From the NCBI RefSeq assembly GCF_005405905.1, contig NZ_BJHU01000040.1:182989-246988 (forward strand): a stretch of 64,000 nt of DNA. The letters are read 5' to 3'. Under the pieces are notes generated by a model, which had not been told where the DNA came from, made no database searches, and saw only the letters and a list, made by a program, of their open reading frames with translations. The DNA comes from Acidovorax sp. NB1. Its GTDB lineage: Bacteria > Pseudomonadota > Gammaproteobacteria > Burkholderiales > Burkholderiaceae_C. How positions within the stretch are numbered: position 1 is the first letter of the stretch; every line of letters starts with the position of its first letter. The position numbers and the translations under genes are program-made. This document shows, one piece after another, positions 7,595 to 15,307 of the stretch.

Positions 7595-10500
7595 TCAGGC
7601 ATGCGCACCGCTGTGGGCCGATGCGGGGGCTTCATCGTCGAGCCAGTCCACGCGGTCCATCTTGCGCACCAGCACGAACTCGTCGCGGTTGGTGCCGATG
7701 GTTCCGTAGTAGTTGAAGCCGTAGCTGTACTGTGCGTAGCCGCCAATCATGTGGGTAGGCTTGAGCACGATGCGCGTGACCGAGTTGTGGATGCCGCCAC
7801 GGGTGCCGGTGATCTCGGAGCCGGGGGTGTTGATGATCTTCTCTTGCGAGTGGTACATCATCACCATGCCGGGGTTCACGCGCTGGCTCACCACCGCGCG
7901 CGCCGCAATGGCACCGTTGGCGTTGAAGAGTTCGACCCAGTCGTTGTCCACGATGCCTGCGACCTTGGCGTCGTCTTCACTCAGCCACACCACCGAGCCA
8001 CCCCGGTTCAGCGTGAGCATCATCAGGTTGTCGCTGTACGTGCTGTGGATGCCCCACTTCTGGTGCGGCGTGATGAAGTTCAGCTGGATCTCACGGTTGC
8101 CATTGGGCTTCTTGCCTTCAACTTCATGCAGCGTCTTCAGGTGCACCGGTGGGCGGTAGCTCACGAAGCCTTCGCCGAAGTCGCGCATCCACGGATGGTC
8201 CTGGTAGAACTGCTGGCGGCCCGTGAGGGTGCGCCATGGGATGTACTCGTGCACATTGGTGTAGCCCGCGTTGTAGCTGACCTTCTCGCTTTCCAGGCCC
8301 GACCAGGTGGGCGAGCTGATGATCTTGCGCGGCTGCGCCTGGATGTCGCGGAAGCGGATCTTCTCGTCCTCGCGGTGCAGCGCCAGGTGCACGTGGTCAC
8401 GGCCGGTCTGCTTGCCCAGGGCTTCCCAGGCCTTGCAGGCCACGTGGCCGTTGGTCTCAGGCGCCAGCATCATCACCACTTCGGTAGCGTCGATGTCGGT
8501 CACGATGCGGGGCATGCCTTGCGTCACGCCCTCTTCCTTCACGCGGCCGTTCAGGTCGCCCAGCTGGCCGACTTCGGTCTGCGTGTTCCAGCCAATGCCC
8601 TTGCCGCCGTTGCCGGCCTTGTCCATCAAGGGGCCCAGGGCGGTGAAGCGTTTGTACAGGTTAGGGTAGTCGCGCTCGACCACCGTGACCTGGGGCGCGG
8701 TCTTGCCGGGGATGAGTTCGCACTCGCCCTTCTTCCAGTCGCGCACGCCATAGGGCTGCGCCATTTCGCCGGGGGTGTCGTGCATGATGGGAGTGAGCAC
8801 CACGTCCTTCTCGACGCCCAGATGGCCCACGCTGACCTCGCTCACGGCCTTGGCGAAACCCTTGTAGATCTCCCAGTCGCTCTTGGCCTGCCAGGCAGGG
8901 TCCACCGCGGTGGACAGCGGGTGGATAAAGGGGTGCATGTCGCTGGTATTGAGGTCGTTCTTCTCATACCAGGTGGCCGTGGGCAGCACGATGTCGGAGT
9001 ACAGGCAGGTCGTGCTCATGCGGAAGTCGAGCGTGACCAGCAGGTCCAGCTTACCTTCGGGTGCCTTGGCGTGCCACTGCACTTCTTCGGGCTTGGCTTC
9101 GTCCTGGCCCAGGTCCTTGCCCTGTACACCATGGGTGGTGCCCAGCAGGTGCTTGAGGAAGTATTCATGCCCCTTGCCCGACGAGCCCAGGATGTTGGAG
9201 CGCCACACGAACATGTTGCGCGGCCAGTTGTCGGGATGGTCCGGGTCTTCGCAGCTCATCTGCAGGCTGCCTTCCTTGAGGGACTTCACCACATAGTCCT
9301 TGGCGTCCATGCCCTTCGCAGCGGCATCCTTGGCCACCTGCAGCGGGCTGGTCTTGAGCTGGGGCGCCGAAGGCAGCCAGCCCATGCGCTCGGCGCGCAC
9401 GTTGTAGTCGATCTGCGCGCCGTGGTAGGCGCTGGCATCGGCCAGGGGCGAGAGGATTTCTTCCATACCCAGCTTTTCGTAGCGCCACTGGTCGGTGTGC
9501 GCGTAGAAGAAGCTGGTGCTGTTCATCTGGCGCGGTGGGCGGATCCAGTCCAGCGCAAAGGCCAGCGCCGTCCAGCCGGTCTGGGGCCGCAGCTTTTCCT
9601 GGCCTACATAGTGCGCCCAGCCGCCGCCGCTCTGGCCAATACAGCCGCACAGCATCAGCATGTTGATGATGCCCCGGTAGTTCATGTCGCAGTGGTACCA
9701 GTGGTTCATCGCCGCGCCGATGATGACCATGGACTTGCCATGCGTCTTGTGCGCGTTGTCGGCGAACTGGCGGGCCACGGTGATGATCTGATCGCGCGGC
9801 ACGCCGGTGATCTTCTCTTGCCACGCAGGGGTGTAGGGGCGGTCGGCGTCATAGCTGCCGCCAGGCTCTTCACCAGGCAGGCCCCGGTCGATGCCGTAGT
9901 TGGCGGCCAGCAGGTCGAACACCGTAGCCACCATCACCTTGCCTTGTGCCTCGTGGCCCGCCAGCTCCAGGTGCGTCACCGGCACAGGGCGCACCATCAC
10001 ATCGCTGCCTTGTTCGTTGGCCGTGAAGTTGGGCGACTGCACACCGCCGAAGTACGGGAAGGCCACCTTGGCCACTTCATGCGCCTGTGCGCCGTCTTCG
10101 ATCACCGACAGCTTGAGCTTGACGGTGTTGCCCGTGCGGGCTTCCTTGTTCTCCAGGTTCCACAGGCCCTGGTCGGCGCGGCCGTCGGCCCCCCAGCGAA
10201 AGCCGATGGAGCCATTGGGCAGCGTGACCTGGCCCAGCTCGTCGTAGCCCACGGTCTTCCAGTCGGGGTTGTTGGACTGGTCGAGCTGGCCAGGGAAGTC
10301 GCTGGCGCGCACATAGCGGTCAGGCACCATCACCGTGCGGCCATCGGGCAGCGTCTTTTCCTTGAGCACCACCAACAGCGGCAGATCGGTGTAGCGGCGG
10401 GCGTAGTCATCAAAGTACGCGCTGCGGCCCTTGCCACCATCCTTGAAGTAAAACTCTTTCAGGATCACGTGGCCCATGGCCATGGCCACGGCGGCGTCGG

Positions 10501-11404
10501 TGCCCTGCTTGGGATGCATCCACAAATCGCCCAGCTTGGCCACTTCGGAATAGTCGGGCGTGATGGACACAACCTTGGTGCCCTTGTAGCGCACTTCGGT
10601 CAAGAAGTGCGCGTCGGGCGTGCGGGTCTGGGGCACGTTGGAGCCCCAGGCAATGATGTACGAGCTGTTGTACCAGTCGGCCGACTCGGGCACGTCAGTC
10701 TGCTCGCCCCAAGTCTGCGGGCTGCTGGGAGGCAGGTCGCAGTACCAGTCGTAAAAGCTCATGCACACGCCGCCGATCAGGCTCAGGTAACGTGAGCCAG
10801 CGGCGTACGAAATCATCGACATGGCCGGAATCGGCGAGAAGCCGATGATGCGGTCGGGGCCGTGTTTCTTGATCGTGTACACATTGGCTGCAGCGATCAT
10901 CTGGTTCACTTCATCCCAGGTGCTGCGCACGAAGCCGCCCAGCCCGCGCTGCTTCTGCCATTCGCTGCGCGAGGCGTCGTTCTCGACGATGCTGGCCCAA
11001 GCATCGACCGGACTCTTGGCCAGTGCGATGGCGGCACGCCAGTGCTTGAGCAGGCGGCCGCGCACCATGGGGTACTTCACGCGGTTGGCGCTGTACAGGT
11101 ACCAGCTGTAGCTGGCGCCGCGTGCGCAGCCACGGGGTTCGTGGTTGGGCAGATCGGGGCGGGTGCGGGGGTAGTCGGTCTGCTGGGTTTCCCAGGTCAC
11201 GATGCCGCCCTTGACGTAGATCTTCCACGAGCAGGAGCCCGTGCAGTTCACGCCGTGGGTGGAGCGCACGATCTTGTCGTGCGCCCAGCGGTCGCGGTAG
11301 GCGTCCTCCCAGGTGCGGTCTTCGCCGTTGGTTTCGCCATGGCCTTGGGCGAAGGTCTCGCGGGGCTGCGAGAAGTACGTGAGGCGATCGAGGAAATGGC
11401 TCAT
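7595..11404 (-). CDS. narG: Respiratory nitrate reductase alpha subunit (molybdenum catalytic subunit)
   Basis: Catalytic subunit that reduces nitrate to nitrite at a molybdenum bis-MGD centre on the cytoplasmic side. At 1269 residues it is full length. The N-terminal FS0 cluster site is present: His50, Cys54, Cys58 (HGVNCTGSC) and Cys93 (RGCARG); a histidine first ligand is the NarG hallmark. The molybdenum-ligand aspartate is in the FYDWYCDLPPSSP stretch. There is no Tat leader of export type, as expected for a cytoplasm-facing Nar. It lies 46 bp downstream of narK2. Confidence 0.98.
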   Translation of the reverse strand: MSHFLDRLTYFSQPRETFAQGHGETNGEDRTWEDAYRDRWAHDKIVRSTHGVNCTGSCSWKIYVKGGIVTWETQQTDYPRTRPDLPNHEPRGCARGASYSWYLYSANRVKYPMVRGRLLKHWRAAIALAKSPVDAWASIVENDASRSEWQKQRGLGGFVRSTWDEVNQMIAAANVYTIKKHGPDRIIGFSPIPAMSMISYAAGSRYLSLIGGVCMSFYDWYCDLPPSSPQTWGEQTDVPESADWYNSSYIIAWGSNVPQTRTPDAHFLTEVRYKGTKVVSITPDYSEVAKLGDLWMHPKQGTDAAVAMAMGHVILKEFYFKDGGKGRSAYFDDYARRYTDLPLLVVLKEKTLPDGRTVMVPDRYVRASDFPGQLDQSNNPDWKTVGYDELGQVTLPNGSIGFRWGADGRADQGLWNLENKEARTGNTVKLKLSVIEDGAQAHEVAKVAFPYFGGVQSPNFTANEQGSDVMVRPVPVTHLELAGHEAQGKVMVATVFDLLAANYGIDRGLPGEEPGGSYDADRPYTPAWQEKITGVPRDQIITVARQFADNAHKTHGKSMVIIGAAMNHWYHCDMNYRGIINMLMLCGCIGQSGGGWAHYVGQEKLRPQTGWTALAFALDWIRPPRQMNSTSFFYAHTDQWRYEKLGMEEILSPLADASAYHGAQIDYNVRAERMGWLPSAPQLKTSPLQVAKDAAAKGMDAKDYVVKSLKEGSLQMSCEDPDHPDNWPRNMFVWRSNILGSSGKGHEYFLKHLLGTTHGVQGKDLGQDEAKPEEVQWHAKAPEGKLDLLVTLDFRMSTTCLYSDIVLPTATWYEKNDLNTSDMHPFIHPLSTAVDPAWQAKSDWEIYKGFAKAVSEVSVGHLGVEKDVVLTPIMHDTPGEMAQPYGVRDWKKGECELIPGKTAPQVTVVERDYPNLYKRFTALGPLMDKAGNGGKGIGWNTQTEVGQLGDLNGRVKEEGVTQGMPRIVTDIDATEVVMMLAPETNGHVACKAWEALGKQTGRDHVHLALHREDEKIRFRDIQAQPRKIISSPTWSGLESEKVSYNAGYTNVHEYIPWRTLTGRQQFYQDHPWMRDFGEGFVSYRPPVHLKTLHEVEGKKPNGNREIQLNFITPHQKWGIHSTYSDNLMMLTLNRGGSVVWLSEDDAKVAGIVDNDWVELFNANGAIAARAVVSQRVNPGMVMMYHSQEKIINTPGSEITGTRGGIHNSVTRIVLKPTHMIGGYAQYSYGFNYYGTIGTNRDEFVLVRKMDRVDWLDDEAPASAHSGAHA

Positions 11405-11450
11405 CGGGGACTCCTTTTCTTGTCTGTTCTGTGCGGTTCTGTGGGGCGGC

Positions 11451-12860
11451 TCAGCAAGGCATCTCGGCGTTCTTGCGGCCGTAGTACCACCAGGTGATCA
11501 CGATGCAGACGATGTAGAACGCGAAGAACGTCCACAGCGCGGCATGGGGGCTGCCAGTGAGGGCGATGGAGCTGCCGTAGCTCTTGGGGATGAAGAAGCC
11601 ACCGTAGGCCGCCATGGCGGCGGTGAAGCCCAGCGTGGCGGCGCCCAGGGTGTTGCCTTCCTTGTTGGCACTGGCGACGGCGGCGGTGTCGTTCTTGTCC
11701 ACGCCGCGCATGGCTTCGGTCAGGAAGATCACGGGGATCATGCGGAAGGTGGAGCCGTTGCCGATGCCGGTGGTGAGGAACAGCACCAGGAAGCACACGA
11801 AGAAGCCGGCGAACTGGCCCTCGTTGCCTGCGGACGGCAGGAACACCGTGACGCCCATCACGGCGATGGCCATGACGATGAAGTTCCACAGCGTGACGCG
11901 TGCACCGCCGAGCTTGTCGGCCAGCCAGCCGCCAAAGGGCCGGATCACCGCGCCCACCAGCGGGCCCAGCCAGGCATAGGCCAGGGGGTTGATGCTGGGG
12001 AACTGGCTCTTGATGAGCAGCGGAAAGCCTGCGGCGTAACCGATGAACGAGCCGAAGGTGCCGAGGTACAGCACACACATCAGCCAGTTGTGCTTGCGCT
12101 TGAAGATGGCGGCCTGCGCGGCAAACGAGGCACGCGCGTCGGCGATGTCGTTCATGCCGAACCAGGCGGCCAGTGCGGTGATGGCGATCCATGGCACCCA
12201 GATGAAGGCAGCGTTCTGCGTCCACACCTGCAGGGTCTGGCCGTTCTTGACGATGGTCTGGCCCTCGCCACCAAAGATGCCGAAGATGCCGGCCGTGACG
12301 ACCAGCGGGCTCAGGAACTGCACCACGGACACGCCCAGGTTGCCCAGGCCCGCATTCACACCCAGCGCCGAGCCTTTGCGCTCCTTCGGAAAGAAGAAGC
12401 TGATGTTGGCCATGCTGGAGCTGAAGTTGCCGCCACCCAGGCCACACAGCAGCGCCAGAATGAGCATGGTGGGGTAGGCGGTGGTGTTGTCCTGCACCGC
12501 AAAGCCGATGCCGATCGCAGGGATCAGCAGCGAGGCCGTGGAGATCGCCGTCCAGCGGCGGCCACCGACCAGCGGCACCATGAACGAATAGAAGATGCGC
12601 AGCGTGGCGCCCGAGAGCGCAGGCGCCGCCGCCAGCCAGAACAGCTGGTTGGTCGAGTACTTGAACCCGAGGCCCGGCAGGCTCACGGCGACGACGCTCC
12701 AGACCTGCCAGATGGCGAAGGCCAGAAACAGCGCGGGCACCGAGATCCACAGGTTGAGCTTGGCGACGGCTTCGCCTTCGCGCTCCCAGAAATTCTTGTC
12801 CTCTGGCGTCCAGAGGGTGAGCAGGCGCCCCTGGCGCCCGCTGGTGGTGGTGGCAGACAT
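11451..12860 (-). CDS. narK2: NarK2-type nitrate/nitrite transporter (MFS)
   Basis: Twelve-segment major-facilitator transporter of the NarK/NNP family, 469 residues. It has the two family signature stretches GLGGGNFSSSMANISFFFPK and the later TLGAATLGFTAAMAAYGGFF, and the RIFYSFMVPLVGGRRW segment with the substrate-binding arginine. By comparison with Paracoccus and Pseudomonas, the second of two adjacent NarK genes is usually the nitrate/nitrite antiporter, but this cannot be settled from sequence by eye. It begins 21 bp after narK1 and precedes narG by 46 bp, so it very likely belongs to the same operon. Confidence 0.94.
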   Translation of the reverse strand: MSATTTSGRQGRLLTLWTPEDKNFWEREGEAVAKLNLWISVPALFLAFAIWQVWSVVAVSLPGLGFKYSTNQLFWLAAAPALSGATLRIFYSFMVPLVGGRRWTAISTASLLIPAIGIGFAVQDNTTAYPTMLILALLCGLGGGNFSSSMANISFFFPKERKGSALGVNAGLGNLGVSVVQFLSPLVVTAGIFGIFGGEGQTIVKNGQTLQVWTQNAAFIWVPWIAITALAAWFGMNDIADARASFAAQAAIFKRKHNWLMCVLYLGTFGSFIGYAAGFPLLIKSQFPSINPLAYAWLGPLVGAVIRPFGGWLADKLGGARVTLWNFIVMAIAVMGVTVFLPSAGNEGQFAGFFVCFLVLFLTTGIGNGSTFRMIPVIFLTEAMRGVDKNDTAAVASANKEGNTLGAATLGFTAAMAAYGGFFIPKSYGSSIALTGSPHAALWTFFAFYIVCIVITWWYYGRKNAEMPC

Positions 12861-12881
12861 GGTGAGGTTTCCTAGAAAAAA

Positions 12882-14174
12882 TCAGCGGGCAGCGGGCTGT
12901 GCAGCGGCGTCCGGCGAGCCCATGAGGCGGGTGCGGCGCACTTCGGTGAAGTACATCCAGATGAGCGAGACCCAGACCACGCCGTACATCAGCATGAAGG
13001 CGCTGGAGCGCACGCCCGTGAGGTCCATGAGTGCACCGAACAGGATGGGCAGAATGAAGCCGCCCATGCCACCGGCCAGGCCCACGATGCCGCTGATGGC
13101 GCCGATGTTCTTGGGGTAGTCGTCGCTGATGTACTTGAAGACGCTGGCCTTGCCGAAGGCCCAGGCAATGCCCAGCAGGAACATGAGGCCGGTGAACATG
13201 TACACGTTCAGGCCGATGTGGAAGGTCTGTGGGCCGTTGACGGTGAGGATGGTGAAGTCGGTCTGCGGATAGCTCAGCAGGAACAGGCAGATCCAGCTCA
13301 CCCACATCACCCACCAGGTCACGCTGTGGGCGCCGTACTTGTCAGACAGCATGCCGCCAATGGCGCGCAGCACACCGCCGGGCAGCGAGAAGCAGGCGGC
13401 CAGCAGCGCGGCCACACGGATATCGAGGCCGTATTCGCCCACGTAGTACTGCACCATCCACAGCGACAGCGCCACGTAGCCACCGAACACGATGCTGTAG
13501 TACTGGCAGTACTTGAGCACCTTGGGGTCCTTGAGCGCCTTGAGCTGGTCGGAGAACTTGACGTTGCTGGCCACCAGGTGGGCCGGATCGCTGTAGCTGA
13601 ACAGCCAGAACAGCACCAGCGTGCCGAGCATGATGGCGGCGTACACCTGCGGCACCATGGTCCAGCCGAAGGCCACCAGCAGCACCGGGGCCACGAACTT
13701 GTTGACGGCAGCGCCCGAGTTGCCCGCGCCATACACGCCCATGGCCGTGCCCTGGCGGTGCTTGGGAAACCAGCGCGCCACATAGGGCGTGCCCACCGAG
13801 AACGAGCCGCCCGCCAGGCCGACGAACAGACCGATGGTGAGGAAGTGCCAGTACTCGGTGGCGTAGCCCATCATCCAGATGGCAGGCACGGTGGTGGCCA
13901 TGACAGCGGCCATCACGATGCGGCCACCGAAGCGGTCGGTCCAGATGCCCAGCGGCACCCGCACCAGCGAGCCCGTGAGCACAGGCATGGACATGAGCAA
14001 CCCGAACTGCGTGGAGTTCAGGTTGAGCATCTTCTTGATCGGAATGCCGATCACGCCAAACATCATCCAGACCATGAAGCAGACGGTGAAGGCGAAGGTG
14101 CTGACGATGAGCACCGACCAGGCCTGGCGGGTGCGCTGTGGGCTGTCGCCCGGGGGCAATGTGGTGTGTGCCAT
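12882..14174 (-). CDS. narK1: NarK1-type nitrate transporter (MFS)
   Basis: First gene of the narK1K2GHJI run; 430 residues with about twelve membrane segments. NNP-family marks are RVPLGIWTDRFGGR near residue 75 and the two glycine-rich signatures GLAGGSFSVGTPYVARWFPK and GIVGLAGGMGGFILPILFG. The first of paired NarK proteins is typically a nitrate/proton symporter, importing nitrate to start respiration; this is family knowledge. The 344-bp space upstream, toward narL, holds several dyads and probably the main operon promoter. The start is ATG at 14174. Confidence 0.94.
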   Translation of the reverse strand: MAHTTLPPGDSPQRTRQAWSVLIVSTFAFTVCFMVWMMFGVIGIPIKKMLNLNSTQFGLLMSMPVLTGSLVRVPLGIWTDRFGGRIVMAAVMATTVPAIWMMGYATEYWHFLTIGLFVGLAGGSFSVGTPYVARWFPKHRQGTAMGVYGAGNSGAAVNKFVAPVLLVAFGWTMVPQVYAAIMLGTLVLFWLFSYSDPAHLVASNVKFSDQLKALKDPKVLKYCQYYSIVFGGYVALSLWMVQYYVGEYGLDIRVAALLAACFSLPGGVLRAIGGMLSDKYGAHSVTWWVMWVSWICLFLLSYPQTDFTILTVNGPQTFHIGLNVYMFTGLMFLLGIAWAFGKASVFKYISDDYPKNIGAISGIVGLAGGMGGFILPILFGALMDLTGVRSSAFMLMYGVVWVSLIWMYFTEVRRTRLMGSPDAAAQPAAR

Positions 14175-14219
14175 TGCGCGGTTCCTCTTCTTCTCTTGGG
14201 TATGGCGCTATGGTCGGTT

Positions 14220-14236
14220 TTCAGCGCTGCGCTGAA
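14220..14236. repeat. Perfect 8-bp inverted repeat upstream of narK1
   Basis: TTCAGCGC, one base, GCGCTGAA. It lies about 46-62 bp upstream of the narK1 start, where an activator or repressor site could act. It does not match the FNR or NarL consensus, so the binding protein, if any, is unknown. Confidence 0.45.
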
Positions 14237-14417
14237 CATCCTTCACAAGCACAGCCCGGCCACGGCAGAAGGAGTAGTCCCCCGACGCAGCAAGGGGCGG
14301 GGGCATCGTTCGAAAGAACTAGGGATGCCCTGCCCGCACAGGAAGCAAGGCAGCGCGCAAGGCGAGGGGCGCAGGCGCGGACGCAGGCCTGCGCACTGGC
14401 AAGCGGCGTGGATTGAA

Positions 14418-14477
14418 TAAAAAACGGCCCTTCCGCGCTATGGGCGGACCTCAATAGCTATCTATTTAATAGCATCA
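14418..14477. repeat. Dispersed repeat, member 1 (intergenic, full length)
   Basis: Read on the minus strand it begins TGCTATTAAATAGATAGCTA and continues through a GCGC/GGAA-rich centre to GGGCCGTTTTT. The same plan occurs at 29721-29786 and 43991-44063. It lies between narL and narK1. Confidence 0.75.
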
Positions 14478-14518
14478 AAAGAACGCAGTACGAGCGCTGG
14501 CATGCAGCGCTGCGCGCC

Positions 14519-15286
14519 CTACTCCGCGCGCTGGCGGTCGGAGGCGTAGACCGCCGCCTGTACGCGCGAGCTGAGGCCGAGCTTGCGCAGGATGTGCTGC
14601 ACATGGATCTTCACCGTGGTCTCGGCGATGTCCAGCGTGCGGGCGATTTCCTTGTTGCTGGCGCCGCGTGCAATCTCGCGCAGCACGTCTTCCTCACGCG
14701 GGGACAGCTGCGCCACGGCGACTGATGCGTCGGGTAGGGGCGGCGTCTGCGCCACTGGGAGCGGCGCAGACATGGCCGCAGCAGGCTGCGGCTCGGGCGC
14801 GCCCTGCGACTGGAAGGCGGCCACCAGCTTGCCCATCAGCTCCGGGCTGACCACGGGCTCGCCCCGGGCGGCGCGGCGGATGGCCTCGGCCAGCAGGTCG
14901 CCTTCGATGGTCTTGAGCAGGTAGCCCTGCGCGCCATTGCGCAGCGCAGCGGCCAGGTCATGCCCGTCTTCGCTCACGGTGAGCATGAGCACGCGCGAGG
15001 CGGGTGCCACCTCGCGCAGGCCCCGGATGGCGTCCACGCCCATCACGCCGGGCAGGTGGTTGTCGAGCAGGATCACCTGGGGCGCAAGCTGCGGCGCCAG
15101 GCGCAGGGCCTCGGCGGCATCGCCCGCCTCGCCCACCACCAGCAGGCCCGGATCTTGCCCCAGCAGGGCGATCAGGCCCCGGCGGAACAGGGTGTGGTCG
15201 TCCACCACCAGCAGCGTCACCGGGGGCTGCTGCGCCGTGGCCTGCGGGGGCGCGGCCAGGGGTGCGGGGGCGGTAGAAAAGGTCAT
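14519..15286 (-). CDS. narL: Nitrate/nitrite response regulator NarL
   Basis: DNA-binding response regulator, 255 residues, partner of NarX. The receiver domain (about residues 24-145) has DD at 29-30, the phosphoacceptor Asp75 in LLDNHLPGVMG and the lysine in GAQGYLLKTIEGD. A linker of about 45 residues rich in alanine and proline leads to a LuxR-type helix-turn-helix at about 195-250 (LSPREEDVLREIARGASNKE...). It is 21 bp downstream of narX. It probably controls the narK1 operon, whose first gene is 344 bp further on. The N-terminal 22 residues are an unusual low-complexity extension. Confidence 0.94.
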   Translation of the reverse strand: MTFSTAPAPLAAPPQATAQQPPVTLLVVDDHTLFRRGLIALLGQDPGLLVVGEAGDAAEALRLAPQLAPQVILLDNHLPGVMGVDAIRGLREVAPASRVLMLTVSEDGHDLAAALRNGAQGYLLKTIEGDLLAEAIRRAARGEPVVSPELMGKLVAAFQSQGAPEPQPAAAMSAPLPVAQTPPLPDASVAVAQLSPREEDVLREIARGASNKEIARTLDIAETTVKIHVQHILRKLGLSSRVQAAVYASDRQRAE

Positions 15287-15307
15287 GGGGCGTAAAGGGG
15301 GAAAGTT

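Larger units (their letters stand above)
14175..14518. promoter_or_regulatory. narL-narK1 intergenic region with dyads and a NarL-like heptamer
   Basis: This 344-bp stretch has no gene. Between narK1 and narL it holds: a perfect inverted repeat TTCAGCGC-T-GCGCTGAA (14220-14236), about 46 bp upstream of the narK1 start; the heptamer TACTCCT on the minus strand (14270-14276), which fits the NarL consensus TACYYMT; a hairpin with arms 14301-14311 and 14316-14330 (11 pairs, one 4-nt bulge, GAAA loop); and a dispersed repeat (14418-14477). I see no clear FNR box here. Control of the narK1 operon by NarL is inference. Confidence 0.5.

Noticed and set aside
7556..10795. Long open frame opposite narG (1079 codons)
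   Set aside because: Codon-bias shadow of narG, histidine/valine rich with no recognisable domain.
11401..13314. Long open frame of 637 codons across narK1 and narK2
   Set aside because: It runs in another frame of two clear transporter genes and is arginine/histidine rich with no hydrophobic segments.
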